Assembly (NCBI GenBank): GCA_910591455.2
Contig: OU342819.1
Location: 20,339,762 to 20,403,761 of the forward strand
Direction of reading: 5' to 3'
DNA length: 64,000 bases
From: Pholis gunnellus
Lineage: Eukaryota > Chordata > Actinopteri > Perciformes > Pholidae
In this document: positions 33,684 through 45,150 of the stretch, piece by piece
How the letters are laid out: each line of letters opens with the position of its first letter
Position numbering within the stretch: the first letter of the stretch is position 1
Notes under the pieces: generated by a model
What the model saw: only the letters and a program-made list of their open reading frames with translations
What the model was told of the DNA's origin: nothing
Databases searched by the model: none
Made by a program: the position numbers and the translations under genes

Positions 33684-36600
33684 CTACTGACTGTACTCAG
33701 TCAGAACTGTTGATCTCTCCGGCTGGACCAGAACCGGGACCGCCAGCTGGACTGGTGAATTGTCACTTTCCGCCTGGTCGAGTGGCGGGGGGGATTTCGG
33801 CTTCATCAGCGCCCAGCTGCCCGCGGAGGTCACCCCCCGGCAGCAGAACTTGTGGCGGTCCAGGAGGCCGGGGTTCCAGAAGCGGTGTCGGCACCGGCGG
33901 CATTGGAACGCAGCTTGTTTGAGGTGCTGGCCCCTGTGTTTCAAGGCTTTGTGTAACGAGCTGGTGCGCCTCCCGCACACCTGGCAGCGCAGACGGGCGT
34001 GGCGGCCCGAGCTCCTCGGCGGGTGCCGGACGGCGTGGTGGATCAGCAGGGAGCCCTGCTTGGCGTACGTGGCGCTGGGGCAGATGGGGCAGGGGAAGCG
34101 CTTGATGGGGACGTCCATCGAGGTGAGCCCCGTGACTCTGACGGCGCCGCCGCTCCACCACTTGACCCTCATCAGGCCGCCCTTCACCCTCAGCTGGGCC
34201 AGGATCTTCTTTTTCTTGAGCTGCGCCTGCAGTCGGCCCCTCCTCTTCCTCAGGACTAGCAGCTTCTTGCGGGTGTCTTTACTCAGGGGGACACCCACCA
34301 GCTTTCCATCTCTCATGATGCTGTGGATCAGCACGCGCCTTTTTTTTTTCCTTTGCTTTCTTGTTTGTCCATGCCGCTTTTGGTAGTTTTTTGAGCGGTA
34401 GTGAAAAGGGTGCTGCAGCTGCTGATGCGGTTGTTGTTGTTGCGGTTGTTGTTGTGGTTGCTGCTGCGGTTGCTGTTGTTGATGCTGCTGCTGCTGCTGC
34501 TGTTGTTGTTGTTGCTGCTGCGGCCCAGAGTTCCCTTGCTGCATGTGAGATGACCCGGCGTAGTTTGAGCCTGATCCAGAATCATAGAAGAGTGGCGAGT
34601 ACCCGGTGGGTTGGGGCTGGTTGACGCGCTGGCCGCTGCGGTCGATGCCGTGCTGAGACAGCTTGTGGCGCACCAAGCTGTTGGAGTAGGCGAAGGCTTT
34701 ACCGCACACGTCGCAGCGAAAGGACTTCTCCAGGCCGACCCCGCCACCGTGGATCGTCTGCTGGTGTGCCGTGAGGTGGAAATAGTGCCGGAATGACTTC
34801 CAGCACACGGTGCAGGTATAAAGCCTCTGAGAGGGGGTGCCGGACGTCGGAGACTTTTCTCCTTGGGAGCAGGATGAGAAGTAGTCGGGGTTTCCCGAGG
34901 TGGCCACTTGGCTGATGGCGGCGGCAGCGGCGGCGGCGGCAGCACCTTTAACTCTCCTCCCCTGGCTGTCGATCTCACCTTTTCTGTGCAGCTTGCCGTG
35001 TCTCACCAGGCTCTGTGCGTAGGCAAACATCTTACCGCATAGATTGCATTTGTAGTTCTTTTGACCCGAGTGCACGGTCAGATGCTTGGTGAGGTGGAAA
35101 GGCTCGCGGAACATTTTGCCGCACACGTCGCAGGCGTGAGGCTTCTCCCCCGTGTGGACGCGGTTGTGGCGCCGCAGGGTCTCCGCCCGTCTGAAGCGCT
35201 TGCAACAGATCTGGCAGCTGTACGGCCTCTCCGTCCCGTCCCCTGGGGGCGCGGGGCTCCTCCGCCTCCTGACGAGGTTACTCGGGTCCCTCTTCTCTCG
35301 GGGCTTCCTCGGCCTCCTGGGCTTCGCGTGGGGCTGGCTCGGGTGGGTCAAAGGCATGGTGGACCCGTTGAGGCTCGACGTGGATGACGGTCCACCCATG
35401 TTACCAAACCCCAACCCCCCCAGCAGGCCTCCGATGATATCCCTCCTCTCTCCTTCCCGGCCTTCTGAGTTTATATCACAGGAGGCTGCAGCAGCGGCGG
35501 CGATGGCCGACATCGCGCTGCTGGTGACCTCGTCCTCCGAATCATCCAATAGGGAGGAGAGGGGGAGGTGTGGCTGCTGTGGCGGTGGCGGCGGCGGTTG
35601 GTGGTGGTGATGGTGATGGTGGTGGTGCTGCTGCTGTTGTTGCTGCTGCTGCTGCTGGCTCTGTGGGTGGGGGTGAAGAGTTGGAGCTAAAGGGGCCTTA
35701 CGCAGAGTCTGGCTGCTCATTTCACTGGCTAGCGTACTCTCAGAGGAGTACAGAGACGAAGATTGCGATCGCCTGTAGTCGTCGACCCCGCTGTTGTAGG
35801 ACGACTGGCTCTGGTAGCGATTTCTGGAATAATCCGTTGCATACTTGTCATTAGTCATTGCTGCCCCATCGTTTGGGACTCCCACTCTGTCCCCGCTGCT
35901 TCCCATTTTGCTGCTGCTCGGGTTGGAGGACGAGCCGCTCCCTCCGCTGTTGGCCCGGTTTTTTGAACTCCGGGGAGGTTTGCCGCAGGCGCCTGACGCG
36001 GCGTGGTTCAGAAGAGAGGTGCTCTCGCGGAAGCAGCGCCCGCAAGCCGGGCAGCGGAAAGGCTTCTCGTCGTGAATCTTCTCGTGTCGAGTGAGCGACT
36101 CTCGCCGGTTGAAGGACTTTTGGCAGATGGTGCAGACAAAAGGCCGGTTTTCCGAGTGGGTGACGCTGTGCTGGATGAGGTGACCCCTCTTTTTAAATCT
36201 CTTCCCACACTCGCCACAGCAGAATATCCTCTCTGGACTCGGGGAGTTACAGTCCGACTTCCTGCTTTGGCTTTCTGGCGTCAAGCCGTGGCTGCGGAGA
36301 TGCCGTCGAAGGCTGGAGAGGTGGGTGAAGGTTTTGCCACATTCACCACAGTGGTAAAGGGGTTCTGGTTCGGGCTGGCCGGACGAACTATTAGTGTGGC
36401 TGTCCTGGGATTTCGACATGGGATTACCATTGGCTACAAGCACCGAGGTGGAGTTGGAGGAGGGAGGGGCAGACGAAGAGGAGGAGACGGTGGAGGACGA
36501 CTGCTGCGAGGACGAGGAGAGGAGCGAGGAATGCGGCGGCTCATCGCTTATCCCGACACCCCCAGATCCTCCTCCCACGAGGCCCGACGAGGAGCTCTGA

Positions 36601-37835
36601 CTGTGCCCACTCGAGCAGTTACCAACACTGCTGCTGCTTTGACTGCTGGTTTCCGATTTCCTCTGCGGCAGGTAGCCCGCCATCGCTTTCTTTCTCCTGC
36701 TCCCGCCGCTCGAGGCCGACGACGACGAGCTGTCCCCCGTCTTCGCGTCGTCCTTAGAGAGGGACAGGTGTAAAGGCAGTGGAAGGGGAAGGCCGGCCTC
36801 CTGCTGCATTAGTGACGCGATCTGGTTCGAGGAAAGGACCGGAATGCCTTGGAAATCAAAGCCACCCAGCGGGGCGGGCTGGGGAGCCGGGTGGAGTGGG
36901 TGCGGGTGGTGAGCGTGGCTGTGTGGATGAGATAAGGCGTGGGGGGTGAGCTGCTGCTGTTGCTGCTGAGGCGGTGGACCTGCGTGGCTGTGGCTGTGCG
37001 AGGAGTGGAGGGCCGGGGGAGGGGCCAGGGCTGAGTTTGACTCGGACCCCTGGCCCAGACCCAAGCCCAAGTGGTTGTGAGTGCCTTGCTGGACGAGGAA
37101 CTGCTCGAGGCTGCTGTTGGTGGGGACGCCTGACAGGAAGTACTGGTTGGCGGCGAGCATGCAGCTGAACTGCTGGTGGAGGCTGCGGGGATCCGACTGG
37201 CCGACTAAGGGGACCGCAGTGCTGCCGGAGGGGTTGTTGGAGGCCGACGAGGGGGAGGGGGAGGAAGTGGGGGGACCAGGGGTGGGCTGGGGGACAGAGA
37301 GACCCGGATGCAGCGGCGGGGGCGGGGGTGCGGGAGTGACGACCCCGCCGATGACCCCCGGGCCGCCACCGCTGCTGCTCCCGCCAAAGTCAAACCGGCC
37401 CATCCCCGAGTGGAGCTGCTCCTGAGCCAGCGCGGCCTCGGCCGGGTGAAAGGGCCGCAGGAACTGGGGGTACCCCGAGCTCCCGCTGCTACTGCTGCTC
37501 ATCTTGCTGGACTTCCGGGAGCTGTGAGACGAGGACGACTGGCTCTGGTGGGAGATGGATGGGGGAGGGGCGCTCATCTTGGCGAACAACGACGACGAGT
37601 CGGCGAAGGCATTGCTCCGAGAGCTCTGGAGGGGTCCGAGGCCGAGGCCGGACAGGAGGCTCCCCGAGCCGTCGACGGAGGGCTGGTGCTGCTGCTGGAG
37701 CTGCTGTTGATGCTGCAGCTGGACCTGCTGCTGGTGGCTCAGTTGTCGATCCAACCCGAGGCCCTTGAACTGGTGGGCCTGGTGTCCACTCAGCATCTCT
37801 AAGATGTCCATGGGGTACTTGCTGAACTGGAACAT
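33684..37835 (-). CDS. znf865: ZNF865-like C2H2 zinc-finger protein
   Basis: A single exon encodes 1383 residues from ATG at 37835 (A at -3) to TAG. The frame stays open further upstream, but ATG is the first proper start, and MFQFSKYPMDILEML resembles the start of human ZNF865 (HFQSYPFDFLEFL). About 490 residues of Ser/Gln/His/Pro-rich sequence come first. Twelve fingers then follow in groups: four (about 493-615), three (about 871-950), two (about 1005-1065) and three (about 1247-1335). The paired motifs SFNRRESLTRHEKIH, FREPFHLTKHLTVHSGQ and YAQSLVRHGKLH match ZNF865 finger order. A finger at about 600-615 and the last finger end in Cys instead of the final His. Q10-H9 (about 725), Q12 (about 1105) and a basic RKQRKKKRR stretch are present. 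The protein should be nuclear and DNA-binding; its targets are unknown. It is longer than the human protein (about 1059). Confidence 0.78.
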   Translation of the reverse strand: MFQFSKYPMDILEMLSGHQAHQFKGLGLDRQLSHQQQVQLQHQQQLQQQHQPSVDGSGSLLSGLGLGPLQSSRSNAFADSSSLFAKMSAPPPSISHQSQSSSSHSSRKSSKMSSSSSGSSGYPQFLRPFHPAEAALAQEQLHSGMGRFDFGGSSSGGGPGVIGGVVTPAPPPPPLHPGLSVPQPTPGPPTSSPSPSSASNNPSGSTAVPLVGQSDPRSLHQQFSCMLAANQYFLSGVPTNSSLEQFLVQQGTHNHLGLGLGQGSESNSALAPPPALHSSHSHSHAGPPPQQQQQQLTPHALSHPHSHAHHPHPLHPAPQPAPLGGFDFQGIPVLSSNQIASLMQQEAGLPLPLPLHLSLSKDDAKTGDSSSSSASSGGSRRKKAMAGYLPQRKSETSSQSSSSVGNCSSGHSQSSSSGLVGGGSGGVGISDEPPHSSLLSSSSQQSSSTVSSSSSAPPSSNSTSVLVANGNPMSKSQDSHTNSSSGQPEPEPLYHCGECGKTFTHLSSLRRHLRSHGLTPESQSRKSDCNSPSPERIFCCGECGKRFKKRGHLIQHSVTHSENRPFVCTICQKSFNRRESLTRHEKIHDEKPFRCPACGRCFRESTSLLNHAASGACGKPPRSSKNRANSGGSGSSSNPSSSKMGSSGDRVGVPNDGAAMTNDKYATDYSRNRYQSQSSYNSGVDDYRRSQSSSLYSSESTLASEMSSQTLRKAPLAPTLHPHPQSQQQQQQQQQQHHHHHHHHHQPPPPPPQQPHLPLSSLLDDSEDEVTSSAMSAIAAAAAASCDINSEGREGERRDIIGGLLGGLGFGNMGGPSSTSSLNGSTMPLTHPSQPHAKPRRPRKPREKRDPSNLVRRRRSPAPPGDGTERPYSCQICCKRFRRAETLRRHNRVHTGEKPHACDVCGKMFREPFHLTKHLTVHSGQKNYKCNLCGKMFAYAQSLVRHGKLHRKGEIDSQGRRVKGAAAAAAAAAISQVATSGNPDYFSSCSQGEKSPTSGTPSQRLYTCTVCWKSFRHYFHLTAHQQTIHGGGVGLEKSFRCDVCGKAFAYSNSLVRHKLSQHGIDRSGQRVNQPQPTGYSPLFYDSGSGSNYAGSSHMQQGNSGPQQQQQQQQQQQQHQQQQPQQQPQQQPQQQQPHQQLQHPFHYRSKNYQKRHGQTRKQRKKKRRVLIHSIMRDGKLVGVPLSKDTRKKLLVLRKRRGRLQAQLKKKKILAQLRVKGGLMRVKWWSGGAVRVTGLTSMDVPIKRFPCPICPSATYAKQGSLLIHHAVRHPPRSSGRHARLRCQVCGRRTSSLHKALKHRGQHLKQAAFQCRRCRHRFWNPGLLDRHKFCCRGVTSAGSWALMKPKSPPPLDQAESDNSPVQLAVPVLVQPERSTVLTEYSQ

Positions 37836-38255
37836 CTTCCAATACAGCTTGGGGCAAAGTGCCACGTGGCCACAACTGCCACGTGCACCGAGCCTGTGAT
37901 TGCTGGAACCAGCGGTGACCCCGTGTCCGGGATTTTCAGAGGTAGTCCGGACCCCAAAAGGTCCAACAAACCGCTATAATCCAACAGAAGCCGATGCTTT
38001 GATTTTCTCACATAAATGTATCAAACGTTTTTTGAAGTGAAGCCTTCAAGTGCTTCTGTGGGATGTTATATAAAAAAGGATCATAAATAGGCGAAAAACT
38101 AAATCATACTAAAAAAATTTAAAAAAGAGTCTGTAGTGTTTCTTTAAAGTGTTCCATAACCGTACGCTGATTTTGTTTTTGTGTCCGTTACTTCAGTGGA
38201 GAATGAACCGCTGCTTCACTGCCCGTCCGTCCCCTCATGGAGTCATTGGAACAGC
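37836..38255 (-). other. znf865: znf865 main exon, 5' UTR part
   Basis: A strong acceptor (polypyrimidine TTTCTCTTCTCGTTCTTCAG) precedes 38255, so the exon holding the whole coding sequence probably starts there with about 420 nt of 5' UTR. Short upstream ATGs occur. Without cDNA an internal acceptor closer to the start codon cannot be excluded. Confidence 0.55.
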
Positions 38256-39269
38256 CTGAAGAACGAGAAGAGAAACAATAATGTCAGTTAGTGATTCGGC
38301 GACTTCATACGGAGCAGATGAACAAAACACAGTTCAACAACACCGCGTTGCTCATTCCGGATGCTGAACGTCTCAAAGGGAACCGAGATAACAAGTCTGT
38401 TTACAACACATTGATTTAGCTGTAGATAAACACCGTTTTTAATATTATTTAACATTTGCCAGTAACTCTAATGTTCACTTCCTGTTGAGACCCTCAGGTG
38501 CTCCTGGTGCCTGGAGTTTTGGCTGACGTATGACTGCATATTGCCAATTTGAAGGTTTTATTCCAAAAGGGTGGTAAGTGTTATACATCTCATTTTCAAA
38601 ATAAAGTGTAACTGTAAACCTTTTGGCTAAAAATACATCTCAGGCTCAGAGGAAATTGCGTTCCCTCTTCGTACTGAACATCCGCTCAGAGGCCCGATGA
38701 GAGAAAATATTTTTGTGTTGAAATCTTGTAAAGTGCTCGGGCCTTTTGGTTTGTTTGTTCAAACTGATAAAATGTTATTCTTCAGCCGGCTTTCTAATAT
38801 CGGCCGCCTGAACCCAACGAACCAACCGCTGCTGTGAACTCATAACTCCACTGTGTGCAAAAGGTGTTTTCTTTAGTTCTGATAAAGATACTAAACACAG
38901 TGTGGTTGCACAACGTGTCTCTTTCTGTTACTGTTTTCATGGGAGAGAGCAGCTTTAATCACATTAGTGTCAAGTTTATAGAGACAAAGCTGACAAATAA
39001 TCAAGAAAATGTACCGGAGACAAAAAAGAAGATGTGAAAAATCAACATTCATCCACTGGTTTCCAATTATTGAACTGCAATTCTGTTGCAATAATCAGAA
39101 AATGTAACCATTATGCTGGTTGATGGGTACAATGGTATTTGTAGCTTCACACTATATAGACACCAGCAGAGCGGCAGACAGAGCCGACAGAGGGGAAAGG
39201 AATGAGAGCGGTGGCTCAAAATGCCACACGACTCCTGTCCAGCTCTGGCTGGACAACATGGCCGCCTCC

Positions 39270-39310
<41 letters not shown>

Positions 39311-42121
39311 CAGCTATAAAGAAGGTGGTCTGCTGGACAGCGTCTTTGTGTGCGAGAGCAAAACAGTGAATTCCTTCAGTCGGAGAAGTAATCTGATATT
39401 TAGAGATTGACATTTTCAATTAACTTCACTGATTATTTTCCTAATTTGATCTAAAGAAAACGTGGATGAAGCATGGAGAAGTATAGCGTGATACCGTTAA
39501 CCGAAAGAGTAATATTCTGCTAATATTACACCAAGTGAGCTTCTGCGACCGCAATTTTAAGACAAAACTAGATTTAAAAACTATATATGCAACACGACAT
39601 GAACATGACTTGAGAGTACAAACGGCATCACTGAAGACACCTTCAGTCATTTATTCATACTTTGAACCAGGAATCCTCAATACGTTTCGTGGCCGACCAC
39701 TCATCAGAGCTATATATAAAAACTCAATCCAGTAACTTCTTTTATGTGGTCTATATCCAAAATTCATACAAGTGTGATGTCACATAACATGCCCAGTTTG
39801 CTCAGAACCAACGATCAAACAAGACTTTATATTTGGAGCAATCAACACCGTTTTTTTCAGCTTTATACGTTTGATTCAAAGCGTCTGAATACGGTTAATT
39901 ATTTTGCAAAGACAAACACACAAAGACATCATCTCTAAGATGATAAACGCTTCTGTCGTTTACTGTAAGCGACAACAACCTGCTGCTTTTTCCTCCCCGA
40001 TCAAAACAATAGCGGCTCCAGACTTCTGTTCTAGTGTCTGTCTAGCGTCTTTCTTTTTTACAGACTGAGGTTAACTCTGACCTTCCTCTCCCCCGAGACA
40101 GAAACCAGAGAAGCCAAACATCCGTCTGTGTATGTGCCATCACATCTACGTACAGAGAGCAGGCGGTTCCTGTATATGGAGAATATTCATATAAAGGGCT
40201 TCCAGGTTTAAAACCAAATCAACCATGTTGTGGTTTTGTAATTCAACGAAGTAAAACACAAAAACAACCTAAGAAACTACAAGAAAAGGATAAAAAAGTC
40301 ACTTTTACAGATTTTGATATCACTTCCTTTCTCAGTACGCAGCATGAAGCCGTCACACCGGTCTGGAGTTCCCTTCTTGCTCTCTACCAGACGAACTAGT
40401 TCACACCTCTTACACCAGGTGAGTGCAGGTAACTCAGGTCAGACAGAAAACCAGCAGGGCCGAGAGTCTGCAGGTTTTATTAAACCGATTAGTTCTCTTT
40501 CAACCAGACGACGGGAAAAAGTTGCATTTAAAAAAAATCTGACTCCGTCCAGCGTTGCACGAAGACTTCCGTCAACCGGCCAACCGACCGACGTGTTCGA
40601 TGGAAAAACTTTGTTGCAACATTTTAGTTGTTGACTGATTGTTTCCTCCTAACGGCGTGCGATTCTTAGCGATCGCCTTTCAAGTCTGCTTGGTGTGGTT
40701 TGGTTGGTGAAAAAAATACCTTCAAAAAAACGAACAAATAAATGAATGAATGAATGTTTGACAGCGAGTAGAAATAAAGAGATTATATTTCCATTAGGTT
40801 TTGTTATCTGATGTTTAAGTACAACAGGTGTGAGGGATATTGTACCTGTAACTACAACCTAGAATTTAAATTACGTTTGTGACCGAAAACATTAAGAGGG
40901 AAGTCATTTATAATATTCTCTCATTGATCTTGTGAAATTACAAATAGTAAATGCACCGATAGACATCTGTCTGATACCGACTATAAACAGCTGGATTGGG
41001 TATCGATGAAAATGGAATTAAATTATATGTTTATACAAATTATTTACTGGAATTTTAAGGTTTTAACCACACAAAAAATATTTAAAGATTTTGTACAAAA
41101 TTGCTGGTGTCTGATGTATTATCATAATAAAAAAGTAAAACAATATATATTCGTATTTAATGGTTCCATTGTGTTTAACAAAGTTAGGAAAGCAATGTTT
41201 GCGTAAAGTCTGACGCTGAAGAAACTTTACATCGTCTTTAACATTTATTTGTCACCAATCTGTATCCGCTAATGACACTTTCTCTACTACGTGATGACAA
41301 ACGTATAATCTCACAAAGTAAATAAAAAAAGAGTTAATGTATCAGCGATGACGAGTGCATTAGAAGCACTATGGGGAAAACATTTAGGAAAAAATGATCT
41401 TAGCAGCACAGCTTCCTAACAGTCGGCATTAGTTTTAAAAACACCTGCTGATAAAACAATTTTTCCTGTGAGGAAACGTGTCTAACTCGTATCCAACATA
41501 CAAAAAAAGCAGAACAATCACAGCATCACTGAGTACAGCAGGTTTCTCAAGTTATTACTACATTTCCAGGTCCCAGAAATCTGACAACAGCAAACATTTT
41601 GTCGTCATGTGACGTATGACATACTGCAGAGGAGCTCAAAGGGGATACTAGTGCAATAATAATAATATATTTCCAATTAATTTACTTTATTATAGTGTCA
41701 CAGACATCCACACATATCTACAATTACTTTAACTATGTATAAGTACTTGGATCAGTACACTAGTGATGCTCCTACAGTCGTGACACAATATCAGAGCAGC
41801 TTCTTTATTAAACTAGAAAGTCACGTGTCTTTCATTTAAAACTTGTAAAAAGTAGAATGCGACTTTTCAGATTAGAGGAAAAAAATAAATCTTTGAAAAC
41901 TTTTTAACACAATCAGTGTTTGCAAAAAAAACAAGCCTCCACTGAGTGATGAGGTGCATGTTTATTAGCTGGATCTCCATGAAGCCCACACTTACTCTGC
42001 CGGGAGGAGAGCATGAGTGACACACCGGAGCTAATTAAACTAACTTGAACAGTTAGGTCGACACAAGGAGGAGCGTGATTGCATGTTGTTTATTTTTTTA
42101 CCCCCCCCCCCCACATCTTAC
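38256..42121 (-). other. znf865 leader intron
   Basis: A 3.9-kb interval between a GTAAGATG donor and the acceptor at 38255. It contains a CA array at 39271-39308 and A/T-rich DNA. I see no exons of another gene. Confidence 0.55.
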
Positions 42122-42208
42122 CGGCTGATCCACAGGTCTGAAGCTCCCACGCAGCTGTTCGTGGGGGTGAAACGGTCCGCGGACAACCGGTGACTTTAGG
42201 CCGACAGA
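42122..42208 (-). other. znf865: Predicted znf865 leader exon 3 (87 nt)
   Basis: An excellent acceptor (CACATCTGTTTCAG) and donor (CAGCCG/GTAAGATG) enclose exactly 87 nt that are open in the frame continuing from the ATG in the exon before it. It is predicted from splice sites only. Confidence 0.5.
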
Positions 42209-42259
42209 CTGAAACAGATGTGCCGACGAACGAGAAGGTTAAAACGGGTACAAACTCAC

Positions 42260-42312
42260 CAGCGCCTGCTTAGCATCCATCGATCAACCCAGCTAGCTTA
42301 ACGTTCAACCAA
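42260..42312 (-). other. znf865: Predicted znf865 leader exon 2
   Basis: Ends at a consensus donor CTG/GTGAGT. The upstream boundary could be the acceptor ATTTTGTCAG at 42313, though another acceptor at about 42353 is also possible. It carries ATGGATGCTAAGCAG at 42280-42266 (MDAKQ), a possible start of an upstream ORF. Confidence 0.4.
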
Positions 42313-42603
42313 CTGACAAAATGTTGCACTTTAACGGTCATGATTTGTGCCTAATTTAAATAAAAACACCGACACACAAAGAGTTGTTTTTTTTAAATTA
42401 AGCTATAATGTGTGTACTAATAATAATAATACTGATAAGCATCACTAAACTGCCATAAAGGAAGGCATCCCGGTTGCATGGCATAACGCTATCTAGCTTA
42501 GCTCGAGCGCTTAGCTTAGCTAGCTCGGCTAGCTCGGCTAGCTAGCAAATTAGCCAACTCTAAACGGCTTTTGTTTTTGTTGTTTTTTGTTTTGTTTTTT
42601 TAC

Positions 42604-43140
42604 CTTGTAGCATACGACGGCTAGGTGCACACACACACACAAGAACAAGCTCAGAGACACGGGAGTAAAAGTGTGAAAACATCGAGCACGGAGTGTGTCA
42701 GCGGGGCCTTTTTCTTCATCCATGGAAAAACACCGTGAAAGGCCTCTGGTTCTCCATCGGGCTGCTTTTTTTCACCCGCTAACAAAAACTAGTTCCCCCC
42801 CCGATACGTCCATTGTCTTTCCGCCTCTGGTGTCCACTGCTCCGCCGGCTCAACGCCTCCGCTTCACCGAGAGAGAAAAAAAAAAAAAAACAGCTTCTTT
42901 GTTTTGTTTCCGTCGTGTTTTTCCCTCTTTTCTCCTCCTCTCTGTTTTCCGCCCCGTGTCAGATTTAGGTGTCCCCCCCCTCCAGCACCACCACTCCTCC
43001 TCCTCCTCCTCCTCTGTGGAGACGACGGTGGCTCCTCCGATGCTGCTGCTGCTGCTGCTGCTAGCGTTAAAATGGTAGTTTCCCTGTCTGCATAATGGTT
43101 CCGGGTAAGCCGGGAACGGGTCGGTCTGTCCGGCCGCGAC
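42604..43140 (-). promoter_or_regulatory. znf865: znf865 CpG-rich promoter and non-coding exon 1
   Basis: A GC/CpG-rich block in A/T-rich surroundings, ending on the minus strand at the donor ACAAG/GTAAAA (42604/42603). It contains GAGGAG and CAG triplet runs and a 15-base A/T run. Frames through it on both strands are low-complexity and are not supported as coding. A CpG-island promoter with a non-coding first exon fits the position upstream of the leader exons. Confidence 0.5.
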
Positions 43141-43228
43141 CACAAAAACTAAACCACCTATTGCACCTCTTTCCTACTCGCAAAAATATGGATTCAATCC
43201 TGCATGATGCTCATGAATAAATAAACCA

Positions 43229-43242
43229 TGTGTGTGTGTGTG

Positions 43243-43313
<71 letters not shown>

Positions 43314-43368
43314 TGTTTGTTTTCATTCCATTCTAAAAAAAAAGATAGCACAGTGCATTCTGACACTG

Positions 43369-43430
<62 letters not shown>

Positions 43431-43503
43431 GCACCAAATGTGTGAAATGTTAATGAGTCAATTAAGGGATATCATTACGGCGCATGCTGCATAACATTAC
43501 AAG

Positions 43504-43548
<45 letters not shown>

Positions 43549-43552
43549 TGTG
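43229..43552 (+). repeat. Three clustered GT microsatellites
   Basis: GT arrays at 43229-43316, 43371-43426 and 43511-43552 lie within 325 bp, separated by short unique spacers. Alternating purine-pyrimidine tracts of this length can adopt Z-DNA. Cys/Val frames through them are artefacts. Confidence 0.97.
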
Positions 43553-45146
43553 TTTGCCTACTGCCTAATTTGCATTCAATTAAAGTTATTATTACAGTCT
43601 CTCTGACTGTCGCTGGCGTGTGTTTTTAATGTGTGCATATGGCTGTTTACTTTGTGTGCGTGCGTGTGTGGTAGAGACAAAATATTTGGGTACCAAGTAA
43701 TACACCTGATGGGTTTTCTTTTTATTCCTATAATAATATTCTGTATATTAAATGAATACATAAAAGCTCAAGAGGACCATTAAAGGGACAAATCAAACTA
43801 AATCTATTAATTCATCTTTTGCCAAATGTCTGTTGAGCTCTTACATCCATAACCGTATCGATCGTTTCTCCACTTCTTACATAAATATTTTACATTTAAA
43901 GTGTGGCATCAAACCCAGTTTAAAGGGCACACAGGTGTCGAGTAGACAGCAGTGAATCTGGGCCCGCCTTAATAACGATGGTCTCTCTCTCTCTCTCTCT
44001 CCTGGGATTCTCCTCACTTTCTTAATTTAAGGGCCCTAATGAATTTAATAATTTGGGTGAACAAGTGTTGCTCCCCTGTGCAGAGCCTCAAATTGCTCCC
44101 TCGGGTGTAAAAACACCAGAAACACAATAGTTGCCATCGACACACACACACAAGCTTACTTTTCTTCCACTCATTGACTCCCATTCAAACCAGAGTGCAG
44201 ATCTGTTGTATTCTCTGGAAAACTATATTTAACTTCAGGAAAATACCTTTAAAAATGTGTTCAATTAAATGTTGCTGGTTATGAAGAAAATATACAATTC
44301 TCATGTTGGCACACAGTACCAAACATGACAGTATTTTGTGGTTTTAGAGCAGTTTGAGGGAATGAGAAGATATTAAAGCTTTTAGTGATGAAACGATAAA
44401 TCAATCAGTCGATCAGCAGCGGCCTCTTCATCATATAGACAGTCGATTTATTATTTGTCACTAAATGCTAAAGATTCTCTTGTTCCCGTTTTTCATCAAA
44501 TGGGAGAATTTGCAGCTTTGATAGGCTTGTGACTTAAAAATCTTTTGGTGTCGGACATGTTTTGTCGGACAAAACCGGTAATTTAACTTATTTCGCTTTG
44601 GGAATGTTTGAAAGCTAGTTCTCGCTTTTCTGTGACAATTTAGAGTAAAAATCTATGAAATAATAGTGAACTGCTGCCCTGAGCCATGAAGCTACACCAT
44701 GAATAGTGAGCATTTCATTATTAATTCATTTAGCTCTTGTTTTCTTTGATAAAACAATTTACTTTGTCTAAAATGTCCCCAAAAAGTGTTGAAAATAGTT
44801 AATTTGTCTAATCAACACTCCCAAACCCAAAGATGTGCAGTTTACAATGTTGTAAAACAGCAAAAAGATACATTTGACACTTTTCTGAAAAAAAAGAGAC
44901 AAATTTCATCACAAAAGACACAACAAAGGTTTAGTGGGATTTCTTTTAATTGTTATTATCAATTAAACAGTATGGTTTCTACAAACGCAAGAACCGATCA
45001 CCGATAACAAAAAGGGTTGCACATCTGTGAGACCTTTGTTTGGATATTCTTGGAAATAGACGTCTAAGGGAGATGTAATAAATAAATGTATCATACAATT
45101 TGAGGTATGCAGAGTAGCTTTGAGAATACAAATATGCCTATGCCCA

Positions 45147-45150
<4 letters not shown>

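Larger units (their letters stand above)
38235..42280 (-). other. Possible spliced upstream ORF in the znf865 leader (42 codons)
   Basis: If the three predicted leader junctions are used, ATG at 42280 opens a frame MDAKQAL / SVGLKSPVVRG...VDQP / AVPMTP that stops at TGA 38235-38237. Junction phases are 0 throughout. The start context is weak at -3 (T) but has G at +4. No known peptide is recognised. It could be a regulatory uORF or simply chance. Confidence 0.25.

Noticed and set aside
33710..37802. Several long frames on the plus strand opposite the znf865 coding exon
   Set aside because: They are antisense shadows of a GC-rich, repetitive coding exon; none shows a domain, and the minus-strand zinc fingers are unambiguous.
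37836..37865. Extending the znf865 protein to a GTG ten codons upstream
   Set aside because: The codon is GTG, not ATG; nuclear vertebrate genes do not normally start there, and the ATG at 37835 fits the conserved N-terminus.
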